Positions 34,442 to 41,966 of a DNA stretch of 64,000 nucleotides are shown here, piece after piece (the first letter of the stretch is position 1; each line of letters opens with the position of its first letter). The notes beneath the pieces were generated by a model that was not told the DNA's origin, made no database searches, and worked only from the letters and a program-made list of their open reading frames with translations. Location: contig JAZSEH010000056.1 of NCBI GenBank assembly GCA_045531585.1, positions 1-64,000 of the forward strand, given 5' to 3'. The translations under genes were made by a program, and so were the position numbers. This DNA is from SIG587 sp045531585. Lineage in GTDB: Bacteria; Bacillota; Clostridia; Oscillospirales; Acutalibacteraceae.

Positions 34442-35287
34442 TTACTGAAGAGCATTCATCTTTTCGGTAATGCACTTTGCAGGAGCTGAGTCAATGATAA
34501 CGTAGTCAAGATTGCCGTTAATGAGATCTTGAACTGCCATAGAGCCGTTTTTGTAGCCAACGCCGTTAACGGGAAGACCAGGGAATTCCCAATCCGCATC
34601 GCCTAAAACGTAGAATTGACCTGTGGTACCGTTTTGATAACCAACTTTGGTGGTTTCTTTTGTTTTTGCATTAAGGATAGCAACGATATCATCAGCAGTT
34701 TTGCAATTGTCAAATTCAGTATTGTCTCCTGCAACGATAAGCATTTGAGCAGCATTGTAGTATGGGTCGGAGAAGTTAACGTGTTCCTTTCTGTCTTCTT
34801 TAATTGTAAGACCTGCCATAGCGATATCGCACTTGTGCTGACCAACGGAAAGGCAAACAGCATCAAAATCCATATTGCTGATAACAAGCTCTTTGCCGAG
34901 CTTGTTAGCAAGTAAAGCGGCAATTTCCATATCAACACCTAAGTATTTGTCGCCTTCGGTATACTCAAAGGGCTCAAATGCGGCGTTGGTTGCAACAACC
35001 AATTGGTCTTTGCTTTCGTCATAAGGCATTGAAGTAACGGGGGTAGGGGTTCCGTCACCGAAATACTTGTTGCAGATTTCTTCAAATTTACCGTTGTCTT
35101 TGATTTCTTTAATGAAAGCGTTTACCTGAGTGAGAAGTTCGGGCTGGTTTTTGTCAACACCGAAGGCATAATCCTCGGTGGTAAGACCGATTTCAATAAC
35201 CTTCGTTGCAGCGGTTTTGCTTCCGCAGCCTGCAAATACAAGTGCCAGCATTAAAACTGCTAAAGTAAGTGCTAATAACTTTTTCAT
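34442..35287 (-). CDS. amino-acid-binding lipoprotein with circularly permuted fold
   Basis: A 281-residue lipoprotein (lipobox VFAGC). After the cysteine the protein does not begin with the normal first strand; it starts with the block that normally closes these binders (TTEDYAFGVDKNQPELL...FEEICNKYFG). Then comes the usual N-terminal block (DQLVVATNAAFEPFEY...YLGVDMEIAALLA) and the rest, ending at NLDYVIIDSAPAKCITEKMNAL, the point just before the block moved to the front. The order is therefore a circular permutation. Start ATG at 35287 has GGAGG before it. It is the first gene of the ABC operon and has normal length, so it is presumably functional. Confidence 0.88.
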   Translation of the reverse strand: MKKLLALTLAVLMLALVFAGCGSKTAATKVIEIGLTTEDYAFGVDKNQPELLTQVNAFIKEIKDNGKFEEICNKYFGDGTPTPVTSMPYDESKDQLVVATNAAFEPFEYTEGDKYLGVDMEIAALLANKLGKELVISNMDFDAVCLSVGQHKCDIAMAGLTIKEDRKEHVNFSDPYYNAAQMLIVAGDNTEFDNCKTADDIVAILNAKTKETTKVGYQNGTTGQFYVLGDADWEFPGLPVNGVGYKNGSMAVQDLINGNLDYVIIDSAPAKCITEKMNALQ

Positions 35288-35320
35288 TTTGTTTTCCTCC
35301 AAAATTTATTTTGTAAACTA

Positions 35321-35349
35321 ACTTTATCACAAAGGGAATGAAAATGCAA
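35321..35349 (-). promoter_or_regulatory. promoter of the amino-acid ABC operon
   Basis: Reverse strand TTGCAT (35344-35349) and TAAAGT (35321-35326) with a 17-base spacer, about 35 bases before the binding-protein start. Confidence 0.6.
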
Positions 35350-35429
35350 CTGTTTTTGCATAAATATTTGCAACTTTGGCAAAAATGATAATCAAAAGCC
35401 TATTTTATTCCCTTTTTTATGCGATATAA

Positions 35430-35474
35430 CGAATAAATATGCAAAGATAATGAATATTATGCAATAAATATTCA
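35430..35474. promoter_or_regulatory. tandem ARG-box-like operator sites
   Basis: Two AT-rich elements, CGAATAAATATGCAAAG (35430-35446) and the inverted repeat TGAATATT-N8-AATATTCA (35451-35474), resemble the AhrC/ArgR box of Bacillus (CATGAATAAAAATKCAAK). A further related stretch, TTTTTGCATAAATATTTGC, lies at 35354-35372 beside the ABC promoter. The second site lies 15 bases upstream of the smpB -35 box. ArgR binding is inference. Confidence 0.4.
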
Positions 35475-35488
35475 TTTTTAAAAAAGTG

Positions 35489-35517
35489 TTGACAAAACGA
35501 GATACTTCATATATAAT
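35489..35517 (+). promoter_or_regulatory. promoter of smpB
   Basis: Perfect TTGACA-N17-TATAAT, about 42 bases before the start codon. Confidence 0.85.
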
Positions 35518-35558
35518 ATACTGTCCCGACAAACTAACGTAAAAAGGAGTGAAAGGCG

Positions 35559-36023
35559 TTGGGTGAAAATTTAAAAACTATAGCCACAAATAAAAAGGCC
35601 TTTCATGACTATTTTGTCGAGGAAAGCCTTGAGGCAGGTATCGTGTTATCGGGTACCGAAATAAAGTCTATCCGAAACGGTGGGGTAAATCTTAAGGATG
35701 CCTGGTGCACCGTGGAGGAGGGGGAAATGCTTGTAAAGCAGATGCACATCAGCCCATATGAGAAGGGAAACATATTTAATAAGCAGCCTATGCGTGAGCG
35801 TAAGCTCCTTCTCCATAAGCGGGAAATTATGCGCCTGTTCGGCCTTGTTAAACAACAGCAGGGCCTGACACTAATCCCTCTTTCCCTTTATTTCAAGGGC
35901 TCTCTTGTAAAGGTGCAGCTGGGTGTATGCCGTGGTAAAAAGCTTTATGATAAGCGTGCCACCGCCGCCAAGCGTGATGCGGACCGTAATATAGACCGCG
36001 CACTTAAGGAGCAAAACCGGTAA
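35559..36023 (+). CDS. smpB: tmRNA-binding protein SmpB
   Basis: A 154-residue RNA-binding protein that carries tmRNA to stalled ribosomes (trans-translation). It starts [32 protein letters not shown] and continues with the family C-terminal tail [25 protein letters not shown] start with AAAGGAG at 9-base spacing. Its partner RNA, ssrA, begins 40 bases after the stop, and both are probably read from the consensus promoter at 35489. Confidence 0.96.
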   Translation: MGENLKTIATNKKAFHDYFVEESLEAGIVLSGTEIKSIRNGGVNLKDAWCTVEEGEMLVKQMHISPYEKGNIFNKQPMRERKLLLHKREIMRLFGLVKQQQGLTLIPLSLYFKGSLVKVQLGVCRGKKLYDKRATAAKRDADRNIDRALKEQNR

Positions 36024-36062
36024 CCCCTTACTTCTTACCTCTTACTTCTTACTTCAAAATAT

Positions 36063-36411
36063 GGGGGCGTAAAGGTTTCGACAGGGATCTTAAAGTACGG
36101 AAAGCGAGCAGCGGTGCAGAACCGCTATAAAATCTGCAATTTTTAAAAATAACTGACAACAATAAAGTTGCACTTGCTGCCTAATTAAGGGCGGCCGTTC
36201 CGCCCCGAAGTACCGCGGTCGGGAACGGAGCGTCATTTAGCGGTGAACGTGAACAGGGGAATGCTCCTGCCCCTGTCACGCAGTGGAGCTACTAAGCCCG
36301 TCAGTTTGACATTTAACGGTCGGGCAAGGGAACGTAAATAAATGTCTGCGCTCGGAGACGTCTGTATGGCGAGGTTTTTGGACAGGGGTTCGATTCCCCT
36401 CGCCTCCACCA
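36063..36411 (+). ncRNA. ssrA: transfer-messenger RNA (tmRNA)
   Basis: A 349-base tmRNA. The 5' end GGGGGCG(TAAAGGTTTCGACAGG) pairs with the 3' end CGCCTCC; an encoded CCA follows at 36409-36411. The T-arm GGGGTTCGATTCCCC is clear near the end. The tag reading frame (36155-36184) reads DNNKVALAA plus stop, so with the alanine on the tRNA-like part the tag is (A)DNNKVALAA. The resume codon GAC follows the usual A-rich determinant. It follows smpB directly. Confidence 0.96.
36155..36184 (+). other. tmRNA proteolysis-tag reading frame
   Basis: Codons GAC AAC AAT AAA GTT GCA CTT GCT GCC TAA. The ALAA end is the usual degradation signal recognised by ClpXP-type proteases. Confidence 0.85.
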
Positions 36412-36412
36412 T

Positions 36413-36449
36413 GGAAACACCCTCATTGTTATACAATGAGGGTGTTTCC
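36413..36449 (+). terminator. long stem-loop directly after tmRNA
   Basis: A perfect 17-bp stem (36413-36429 and 36433-36449) with loop tat starts 2 bases after the CCA end. There is no T run behind it, so it is more likely a 3' stem that blocks nuclease or transcription read-through than a classical terminator. Confidence 0.6.
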
Positions 36450-36618
36450 AATGATATCCGTTCCCTACGGTCACGAATGATATAGCTGACGCTATGATAT
36501 CTGCTTCGCAGATGATATACGCTTCGCGTATGGTGGGAACGGATATTATATCATGCTTGCGTAGCAAGTATATCATACGGCAACGCCGTATATCATATCG
36601 CGACAGCGATATATCATT
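36450..36618. repeat. hairpin array A (seven hairpins, atgatat / atatcat linkers)
   Basis: Seven hairpins in a row: ccgt/acgg, atagc/gctat, atctgc/gcagat, atacgc/gcgtat, cttgc/gcaag, atacggc/gccgtat and atatcgc/gcgatat, loops of 3-5 bases. Linkers on the left half read atgatat and on the right half atatcat, so the whole is one large inverted structure, framed by atccgttccc (36455) and gggaacggat (36535). It contains no reading frame of interest. Confidence 0.8.
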
Positions 36619-36645
36619 GAAAAGCAACATTTTTTGTGGTATAAT
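36617..36645 (+). promoter_or_regulatory. promoter of the deaminase gene
   Basis: TTGAAA and TATAAT with a 17-base spacer. The -35 box overlaps the last base pairs of hairpin array A. Confidence 0.7.
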
Positions 36646-36683
36646 CAATTCAACAAATTCGACATTTAACAGGAGGCATTTCT

Positions 36684-37094
36684 GTGGAAAGATATCCTAT
36701 CACTGAAAAAGATAAAGAACTAATTAAAATTGGTTTGCAGGTTTTAGCGAACAATTTTGATGATGGCGTTTACAATCACACGGTTGGATGTGCAGTTTTA
36801 TGCAAGAACGGAAACATCTACAAAGGCGTAAATTGTGATGGCATTCACGGGTCTTGTGCTGAATATATTACCGTTGGAATTGCTATTTCAAGTGGAGAAC
36901 GTGAATTTGATACGATCGTTGCCGTACACGAAAAACATCATAATTGCGTTATTCCGCCCTGCGGAAATTGCAGACAAATGTTGTTTGAGTATTGTCCCGA
37001 TATTAAAGTAATAGTAAATGATGAAAACGGAAATCTTATCAAGGTAAAAGCCAGAGATTTGTTGCCGTTTGCTTGGGAACCTGTAATCTGCTAA
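36684..37094 (+). CDS. cytidine/blasticidin-S deaminase-like protein
   Basis: A 136-residue zinc-dependent deaminase. The zinc and catalytic motifs are SCAEYI (Cys ligand and Glu proton shuttle) and PPCGNCRQM. The opening GLQVLANNFDDGVYNHTVGCAVLCKNG fits the small cytidine deaminase/blasticidin-S deaminase branch more than the core cdd. Such enzymes detoxify nucleoside antibiotics or salvage cytidine. GTG start with AGGAGG seven bases before. It is AT-rich and flanked on both sides by hairpin arrays, next to ssrA, a frequent integration site. A defence or resistance role is possible but not shown. Confidence 0.85.
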   Translation: MERYPITEKDKELIKIGLQVLANNFDDGVYNHTVGCAVLCKNGNIYKGVNCDGIHGSCAEYITVGIAISSGEREFDTIVAVHEKHHNCVIPPCGNCRQMLFEYCPDIKVIVNDENGNLIKVKARDLLPFAWEPVIC

Positions 37095-37163
37095 ATCAAT
37101 AGTCCGGCGCACTACTTTTAGTCTTTCTTACCCCAGTTATACTACTTTTAATCGCTCTTTCGC

Positions 37164-37206
37164 AAAAAAGAAGTAACTTTTGTCCACCAAAAGTTACTTC
37201 TTTTTT
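37164..37206 (+). terminator. terminator of the deaminase gene
   Basis: Perfect 19-bp inverted repeat with loop tccac, rich in A on the left and T on the right (aaaaaagaagtaac... / ...gttacttctttttt). The 70 bases between stop and stem show two short direct repeats (actacttttagtc and actacttttaatc) of no known role. Confidence 0.85.
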
Positions 37207-37209
37207 TAT

Positions 37210-37366
37210 CCAAGCCGCAGGCTTGGCATATCATCAGCCCCAACGGGGCTGTATATCATCCATCGCTTTGCGATGGTATATCATCACGGCATAGCCGTGC
37301 ATAAACCCTCCTGCGGCTTGATGAGATGCAACACTGCGTGTTGATGACATACCGCAACAAGTTGCA
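37210..37366. repeat. hairpin array B (atatcatc linkers)
   Basis: Successive hairpins ccaagcc/ggcttgg, agcccc/ggggct, catcgc/gcgatg and cacggc/gccgtg, joined by (t)atatcatc linkers, then caaca/tgttg and gcaac/gttgc. An outer pair, caagccgcagg (37211-37221) and cctgcggcttg (37310-37320), encloses the first four. Arm sequences differ from array A, but linker and layout are the same. Confidence 0.75.
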
Positions 37367-37390
37367 GTTATTTCATTTTTATGTTAATAT
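37362..37390 (+). promoter_or_regulatory. promoter of greA
   Basis: TTGCAG-N17-TAATAT, 30 bases before the greA ATG. The -35 box falls in the right arm of the last hairpin of array B. Confidence 0.5.
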
Positions 37391-37419
37391 AAAAGAAATC
37401 AAAAATTTAAGGTGATATA

Positions 37420-37923
37420 ATGTATGATGAACTAACCGGCGTTGATATAGCTAAAATGAAGGAAGAGCTGGAGTACAGAATAACGGTGGTACGTCCTCAG
37501 ATACTTGAGGAGGTTAAGCTTACACGAAGCTACGGTGACCTTTCCGAAAATGCAGAGTATCACGCCGCAAAGCGGGAGCGTGGGCGGAATGAGAGCAGGA
37601 TACGCTACCTTAAGAATATGATAAAGACCGCAAGGATTATAGAGGTTGAAAGCAATGCTGACGAGATAGGCCTTTTTGATACAGTAACCTATTACGTTGA
37701 GGAGGATGACTGCGAGGAGCAGGTGCGTATTGCCACCTCCCTGCGCCGTGACCCCTTTAATAATATTATCAGTAAGGAATCTCCCTTAGGCCGTGTTATT
37801 ATGGGCAAAAAGGTAGGGGACAGGGTGCTGGTTACCACCGATGCCGGCTATTCCTATTATATTGTAATAAGGCAGATTCAAAAGGGTCAGGATGATTCCT
37901 CCCTTGAAATCAGAAAATTTTAA
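37420..37923 (+). CDS. greA: transcription elongation factor GreA
   Basis: A 167-residue Gre factor that rescues backtracked RNA polymerase by stimulating transcript cleavage. The N-terminal coiled coil contains the acidic tip in SYGDLSENAEYHAAKRERGRNE; the C-terminal FKBP-like domain has SPLGRVIMGKKVGDRV. AAGGTGAT precedes the ATG. Slightly longer than the usual ~158 residues. It stands alone with its own terminator. Confidence 0.94.
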   Translation: MYDELTGVDIAKMKEELEYRITVVRPQILEEVKLTRSYGDLSENAEYHAAKRERGRNESRIRYLKNMIKTARIIEVESNADEIGLFDTVTYYVEEDDCEEQVRIATSLRRDPFNNIISKESPLGRVIMGKKVGDRVLVTTDAGYSYYIVIRQIQKGQDDSSLEIRKF

Positions 37924-37930
37924 TTAAAGT

Positions 37931-37972
37931 GAAAAAACCACAGCATCTGAAAATAGATGCCGTGGTTTTTTC
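37931..37972. terminator. bidirectional terminator between greA and the GH36 gene
   Basis: Inverted repeat GAAAAAACCACAGCATCT / AGATGCCGTGGTTTTTTC with one mismatch and a 6-base loop, A-rich left and T-rich right, so it can serve both converging genes. Confidence 0.85.
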
Positions 37973-37981
37973 AGCTACAGA

Positions 37982-40192
37982 TTACTTTACCTCGTCAATA
38001 ATGAGTATCTGACTTGTGGCGTGTCCCTTCAGTTCAAAGCGCAGACCAATATTCATAAGCCCTGCTCCGGTAAAGGTACCGTAATTTTTTGTTCTGTCAG
38101 GTGCAGGTGGCAGGTTATTATCATAGAATTTCTTAGGCTTTGGATAGGTGCCGTGGCCTGTTACCGAGTATTTTTTGTTTTGGTCAAGGTCTTTAAGCCG
38201 CAGCTTTTCCGGCAGAGCTCCGAACTGCATATTTTGTCCCAAAATAAATACCACAGCGCGGCTTTTATCTTCATTTAAAAACTGGTATACGGCATAGGGG
38301 TGGTCGTATGCCGAAACAATGCGGTACATATCCCCAAGCTGAACGGTTTGTCTTATCTCACGGTTAAGGGAAAGGAGGTGGCTAAGCTCGTTTTGCCTTT
38401 CCTCATCAAGCTCGGCAAATTTAAGGGATACCGAAACACCGCTGAGCATTGCTACGTGTGCCTGATATTCCATAGAGGTGTAGCGGTTGTTTACCACCCT
38501 TGTGTATTCATCGGATATAAAGCAGGCGCCACCGGGAAATTTTGAAGGAATAAAGGTGGTCATTCCCTCATGCATTTTTATGCTATCCATCGGGTCCTGA
38601 TTATCACTTCGGTGCATTCTGCCGGAAAACTGAAGCATACCAAGGTCTCCGCGCTTGCCGCCCGCCGCCGAGTTTTCAAAAATCAGGTCGGGAAAACGTT
38701 CCTTAAGGCGCATATAACAGCGCCACATATTTTTTACGTACCTATCCCAGCTTTCCTTTTGGTGCTTAAGGGGAGCGCCTCGCCAACCAAGATGAACAAG
38801 GGCACGGTTAAAATCGTTTTTAATATAATCAATATCGTTTTGTTCAACAAGGTCTATCATAACCTGTGTTATGTAATCACAGGCCTCATCGTTTGCCATA
38901 TTAAGGGAATAGCAGTTGTACCAGGTGTTTATTTCGGGCTCGCGGTTATCATAGCCCACCATCCATTCGGGATGCTCAAGAGCAATTTTATTGGTGTGGA
39001 ATACCGCCTCAGGCTCAATCCAGAGTCCAAACTTCATATTATAGCTGTGAAGCTTATCGGCAATAAATTTAAGCCCCCTTGGGAACCTTTTTTTATTAAC
39101 CTCCCAGGTGCCGAAGCCCAGCCTGTGTGCCTGACCGTTATTAACGGGTGAGTCCACTTCGTCATATCCGCTCCAGCCACCATCTATTACAAAAAGCTCC
39201 ACACCGTGCTTGTGAGCAAGCTCTATCTCCTTTAAAACGTTTTCCTCACAAACGGCATTTTTAAGACTGCCGTGGGTGTTGTAGATAACGGGAAGAATCC
39301 TGTCGCGTTCGTTTTTATGGATTATGCAGGCTCGCTCATATCGGTGGAGGAGCCTTGTTGCGCCGCCAAAGCCTTTATCTGTAAAACCACCAATGAATTT
39401 TGGTGTCTCATAGGTGGCTCCCGGTTCAAGACAGTATTCAAAATCAAAGCTACTCACACCGCCTGTTATAAGGGTGCGAAAATCAAAGGCCTTTTCCACA
39501 ACAAACTGCCAGTTGCCGCTCCATACAAGGCCACCGAAAAACACCTCTCCGAAATCCTCGGTAGCATCTCCGGGGTCAAGCATATAAAAGGGAGCGGAGT
39601 CGGTTCCCGAAAGACCCATTCTGGACTCTAAAACCTTTCTTCCGGGCTGAAGAAACTCCTGATATTTATTAAACTCACGGTTGTATGCTCCCGCAAGATA
39701 GGTGAGCCTGTAGTTGTCCCTGTATGGAAAATGCCAGTTTGCCGAATATGCCGATTCAAGAACAACGTCACCATCACCGCAGTTTTTAATCTCTGTCCAA
39801 CGTTCTATAACGTCAAATTTCTCACACATACGGTAATAAAGGGTAACAAACAGAGGGTATTCTTTGTCTTTAAGAACAAGCTTTAATGTATCGTTTTCTA
39901 TACTGTGGGAGCAGTATCTTAAAAATATGGCTCTGGTGCCGTCGGGCAGGGTGGCCTTTAGGGCAGGCGTAATTCTGGAGCTTCCGCCAAAGCCCCTGTA
40001 TTCCTGACGGTCATCAATAACGGTGCCTCTTGCTTGAAGCTGAGGTCTTGAAGGTACATCAATAGGGTCTGTGATTTTAAGCCCCCAGTGATGCTGTGCC
40101 ACCGTCAGGTCGTTGGCTATTACAATGGCATAGGTGGTTTCTTTTCCCTGCAGTAAAAACGTTTTGCTTTCTTCAAGGTAATGAACAGACAT
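37982..40192 (-). CDS. GH36 alpha-galactosidase
   Basis: A ~736-residue retaining alpha-galactosidase, cytoplasmic (no signal peptide). Family features: GFGGSSRITPAL early in the N-terminal beta domain, LFVIDGGWSG, FGLWIEPEAV, nucleophile region YIKNDFNRAL, ENSAAGGKRGDLGML and the acid/base region MHRSDNQDPMD. It hydrolyses alpha-1,6-galactosides such as melibiose and raffinose. Start ATG at 40192 with GGAGG at 9-base spacing; the longer frame (to 40246) lacks a ribosome site. Transcribed divergently from an AraC regulator that likely controls it. Confidence 0.93.
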   Translation of the reverse strand: MSVHYLEESKTFLLQGKETTYAIVIANDLTVAQHHWGLKITDPIDVPSRPQLQARGTVIDDRQEYRGFGGSSRITPALKATLPDGTRAIFLRYCSHSIENDTLKLVLKDKEYPLFVTLYYRMCEKFDVIERWTEIKNCGDGDVVLESAYSANWHFPYRDNYRLTYLAGAYNREFNKYQEFLQPGRKVLESRMGLSGTDSAPFYMLDPGDATEDFGEVFFGGLVWSGNWQFVVEKAFDFRTLITGGVSSFDFEYCLEPGATYETPKFIGGFTDKGFGGATRLLHRYERACIIHKNERDRILPVIYNTHGSLKNAVCEENVLKEIELAHKHGVELFVIDGGWSGYDEVDSPVNNGQAHRLGFGTWEVNKKRFPRGLKFIADKLHSYNMKFGLWIEPEAVFHTNKIALEHPEWMVGYDNREPEINTWYNCYSLNMANDEACDYITQVMIDLVEQNDIDYIKNDFNRALVHLGWRGAPLKHQKESWDRYVKNMWRCYMRLKERFPDLIFENSAAGGKRGDLGMLQFSGRMHRSDNQDPMDSIKMHEGMTTFIPSKFPGGACFISDEYTRVVNNRYTSMEYQAHVAMLSGVSVSLKFAELDEERQNELSHLLSLNREIRQTVQLGDMYRIVSAYDHPYAVYQFLNEDKSRAVVFILGQNMQFGALPEKLRLKDLDQNKKYSVTGHGTYPKPKKFYDNNLPPAPDRTKNYGTFTGAGLMNIGLRFELKGHATSQILIIDEVK

Positions 40193-40208
40193 AAAACATA
40201 TCCTCCAA

Positions 40209-40291
40209 ATATAATATATTATCATTTTATCACAGGAAATTGACAAATAAAATGCGGTATTATATACTAAAGATATAATATTTTATCATTT
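40209..40291. promoter_or_regulatory. divergent promoters with two direct repeats (AraC operator candidates)
   Basis: Forward promoter TTGACA (40240-40245)-N17-TATACT (40263-40268) reads into the AraC gene. Reverse promoter TTGTCA (40241-40246)-N17-GATAAT (40218-40223) reads into the GH36 gene; the -35 boxes share bases. A 19-base direct repeat, ATATAATAT-W-TTATCATTT, occurs at 40209 and 40273 (18 of 19 bases equal), start to start 64 bases, about six helical turns, covering the GH36 -10 box and the start region of the regulator. Confidence 0.65.
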
Positions 40292-40301
40292 AGAGGTAAT
40301 T

Positions 40302-41039
40302 ATGGGTATACAGCTTGATTTCTATATAAAGGTCTGCCGTGAAAAATTCCAGCTTGAAGATTTTTGCGGCAAGGAAAACGTTCTGGCGGTTGTTCAAAAG
40401 GGTAGCTTTTCCTTTTCGAGCAAATATGGCTCAGGCACGGTGGGTGAGGGTGAAGCCCTTTGCTTTATGAAGGGAGTAAACTATTATCGAAGGGTTAAGG
40501 AGCCTGTTACCCTGTTTTTATTCAGATTTACACCGGCACAGTCCTTTGAGGAAAGGGGAAAAATAGTATTTTACGATAAAGAAAGAATTTTTTCCACACT
40601 CAGGGTTATAGATGACCTTTCGGTAGTGCAGTATAATCAGCGTTTAAAATACGTTGAGGCACTTTTTGGGGACATTATAAACCAAATTGCTGTGGAAAAA
40701 ATTCTTACGGATAAAAGAAATACGGATAAAAAAATTGTAGAAGGTATTAAGTATATAAAAGAAAACTGCTTCACAGGGTTGGAGCTTAGCCTTGCCGCAC
40801 AGGCGGCGGGACTTTCCTACGTGCAGTTTTCCCGTAGATTCAAGGCCTTTACAGGACAAACGCCAATGGAGTACGTGATAGAGCTGAGAATGAAAAAGGC
40901 TCAACAGCTGCTTGCTCAAACAAGTCTGTCCGTTAAGGAAATATCTGCCCTTTGCGGCTTTTCGGGTGAATATTATTTTTCAAATTTCTTTAAGGCTAAT
41001 TTTGGAATGTCACCCTCAGCCTTTAGAAATTCAATTTAG
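40302..41039 (+). CDS. AraC-family regulator, probable control of the GH36 gene
   Basis: A 245-residue regulator. The N-terminal cupin-like part (residues ~1-130) has no clear partner; the C-terminal pair of HTH motifs is typical (ENCFTGLELSLAAQAAGLSYVQFSR; LSVKEISALCGFSGEYYFSNFFKANFGMSPSAF). GAGGTA precedes the ATG. It is divergent from the alpha-galactosidase gene with repeats between, so it most likely activates that gene on alpha-galactosides. Its 3' end overlaps the next, convergent AraC gene by 9 bases. Confidence 0.88.
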   Translation: MGIQLDFYIKVCREKFQLEDFCGKENVLAVVQKGSFSFSSKYGSGTVGEGEALCFMKGVNYYRRVKEPVTLFLFRFTPAQSFEERGKIVFYDKERIFSTLRVIDDLSVVQYNQRLKYVEALFGDIINQIAVEKILTDKRNTDKKIVEGIKYIKENCFTGLELSLAAQAAGLSYVQFSRRFKAFTGQTPMEYVIELRMKKAQQLLAQTSLSVKEISALCGFSGEYYFSNFFKANFGMSPSAFRNSI

Positions 41040-41846
41040 CTTTTTTGCTTCACCGGGAAGAATACCCATATATTTTTTAAAGGTTTTTGAAAAAAAGGAA
41101 AGATTTTCAAAACCACAACCCTCCGCCGCCTGGGTTACGGTGGAGCCGCTTTTTAAAAGCTCCAAGGCCTTAACACAGCGGTAGTTATTAAGGTTTTCAA
41201 AAATGGTTTGTCCCGTAAGTCTTTTAAAGCTGCGACACAAAGCGTATTTATCGGTACAAACCGCCTTTGCAATATCATCAAGGCTGATTTTTTGTCCATA
41301 GTTCTCTCTTATATATTTTATGGTGCCCTTTACCTCCTCAAGAGCCTTGCCCGAGTAGGATACTGCGCTTTTTTTACTTGAGTGCTTTTCAGTGAGTTCA
41401 ATAAGAATATCAAGAAGAAGCTTGTTAAGCCTTGCCGTTCTGAGGGCGTCAGATTTATCCGTATAAGCCCTTACAAGCGCCTCTATTTTTTCGGCAAGAG
41501 AGTTGCTTTTAACAAATTCTTCAAAGGAAATAGCGGTACAGTCAATGCCTATCTGCCTGCAAAAATCGGCTTTTATTATCAGGCAGGTGTAGGAAAGGAA
41601 CGTATCGGTGCCTGTATAGTGAATAACGTTTGAGTTAATAGCGCCAATATCACCTTTTTTAAAGGGATGGCTGACACCGTCCAGCAAAAGCACTCCTTCT
41701 CCTTTTGTGCAAAGCTGAAGCTCAATATCCTCGTGCCAATTTTGCTCGCCGCTTCGCTTAAAGCGGCTTCTTTCCAAATCGGGATATAAAATAAAGGGCA
41801 GGGTAGAATAGTGGTTTTTATATTCATCATATCTGGTGGCTATCAT
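41031..41846 (-). CDS. AraC-family regulator
   Basis: A 271-residue regulator with N-terminal cupin sensing domain (WHEDIELQLCTKGEGVLLLDG, KGDIGAINSNVIHYT) and C-terminal double HTH (KISLDDIAKAVCTDKYALCRSFKRLTG; TVTQAAEGCGFENLSFFSKTFKKYMG). It is divergent from the YgjV/propeller gene at 41967, which it probably controls; a repeated ACCAATATA lies in the gap. The sensed molecule is presumably a sugar. Convergent overlap of 9 bases with the previous regulator. Confidence 0.88.
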   Translation of the reverse strand: MIATRYDEYKNHYSTLPFILYPDLERSRFKRSGEQNWHEDIELQLCTKGEGVLLLDGVSHPFKKGDIGAINSNVIHYTGTDTFLSYTCLIIKADFCRQIGIDCTAISFEEFVKSNSLAEKIEALVRAYTDKSDALRTARLNKLLLDILIELTEKHSSKKSAVSYSGKALEEVKGTIKYIRENYGQKISLDDIAKAVCTDKYALCRSFKRLTGQTIFENLNNYRCVKALELLKSGSTVTQAAEGCGFENLSFFSKTFKKYMGILPGEAKKLN

Positions 41847-41896
41847 ATATTATCTCCTATTTGCAATATTGTGTTAATTTTTACCAATATAGATTA

Positions 41897-41925
41897 TTGA
41901 AACACGCTGTTTGAACCAATATAAT
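41897..41925 (+). promoter_or_regulatory. promoter of the YgjV/propeller gene
   Basis: TTGAAA-N17-TATAAT, about 42 bases before the start. ACCAATATA occurs twice (41883 and 41915), the second overlapping the -10 box, and is a candidate regulator site. Confidence 0.7.
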
Positions 41926-41966
41926 ATTTATATCATAAAAAACAGCAATATTCAATATGGTGGAAT

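Noticed and set aside
35321..35517. Riboswitch or leader RNA between the ABC operon and smpB
   Set aside because: Promoter-to-start distances are only 35-42 bases on both sides, too short for a structured leader.
36450..36618. CRISPR array
   Set aside because: The recurring parts are short linkers (7-8 bases), the intervals are palindromes of 13-17 bases, and no cas gene is nearby.
36233..36648. Two reverse frames across the tmRNA 3' end and hairpin array
   Set aside because: They run through a well-defined tmRNA and palindromes and have no protein-like features beyond the translated T-arm.
37210..37366. Rho-independent terminators for each hairpin in array B
   Set aside because: The stems lack T runs; the real terminator of the deaminase gene is the stem at 37164-37206.
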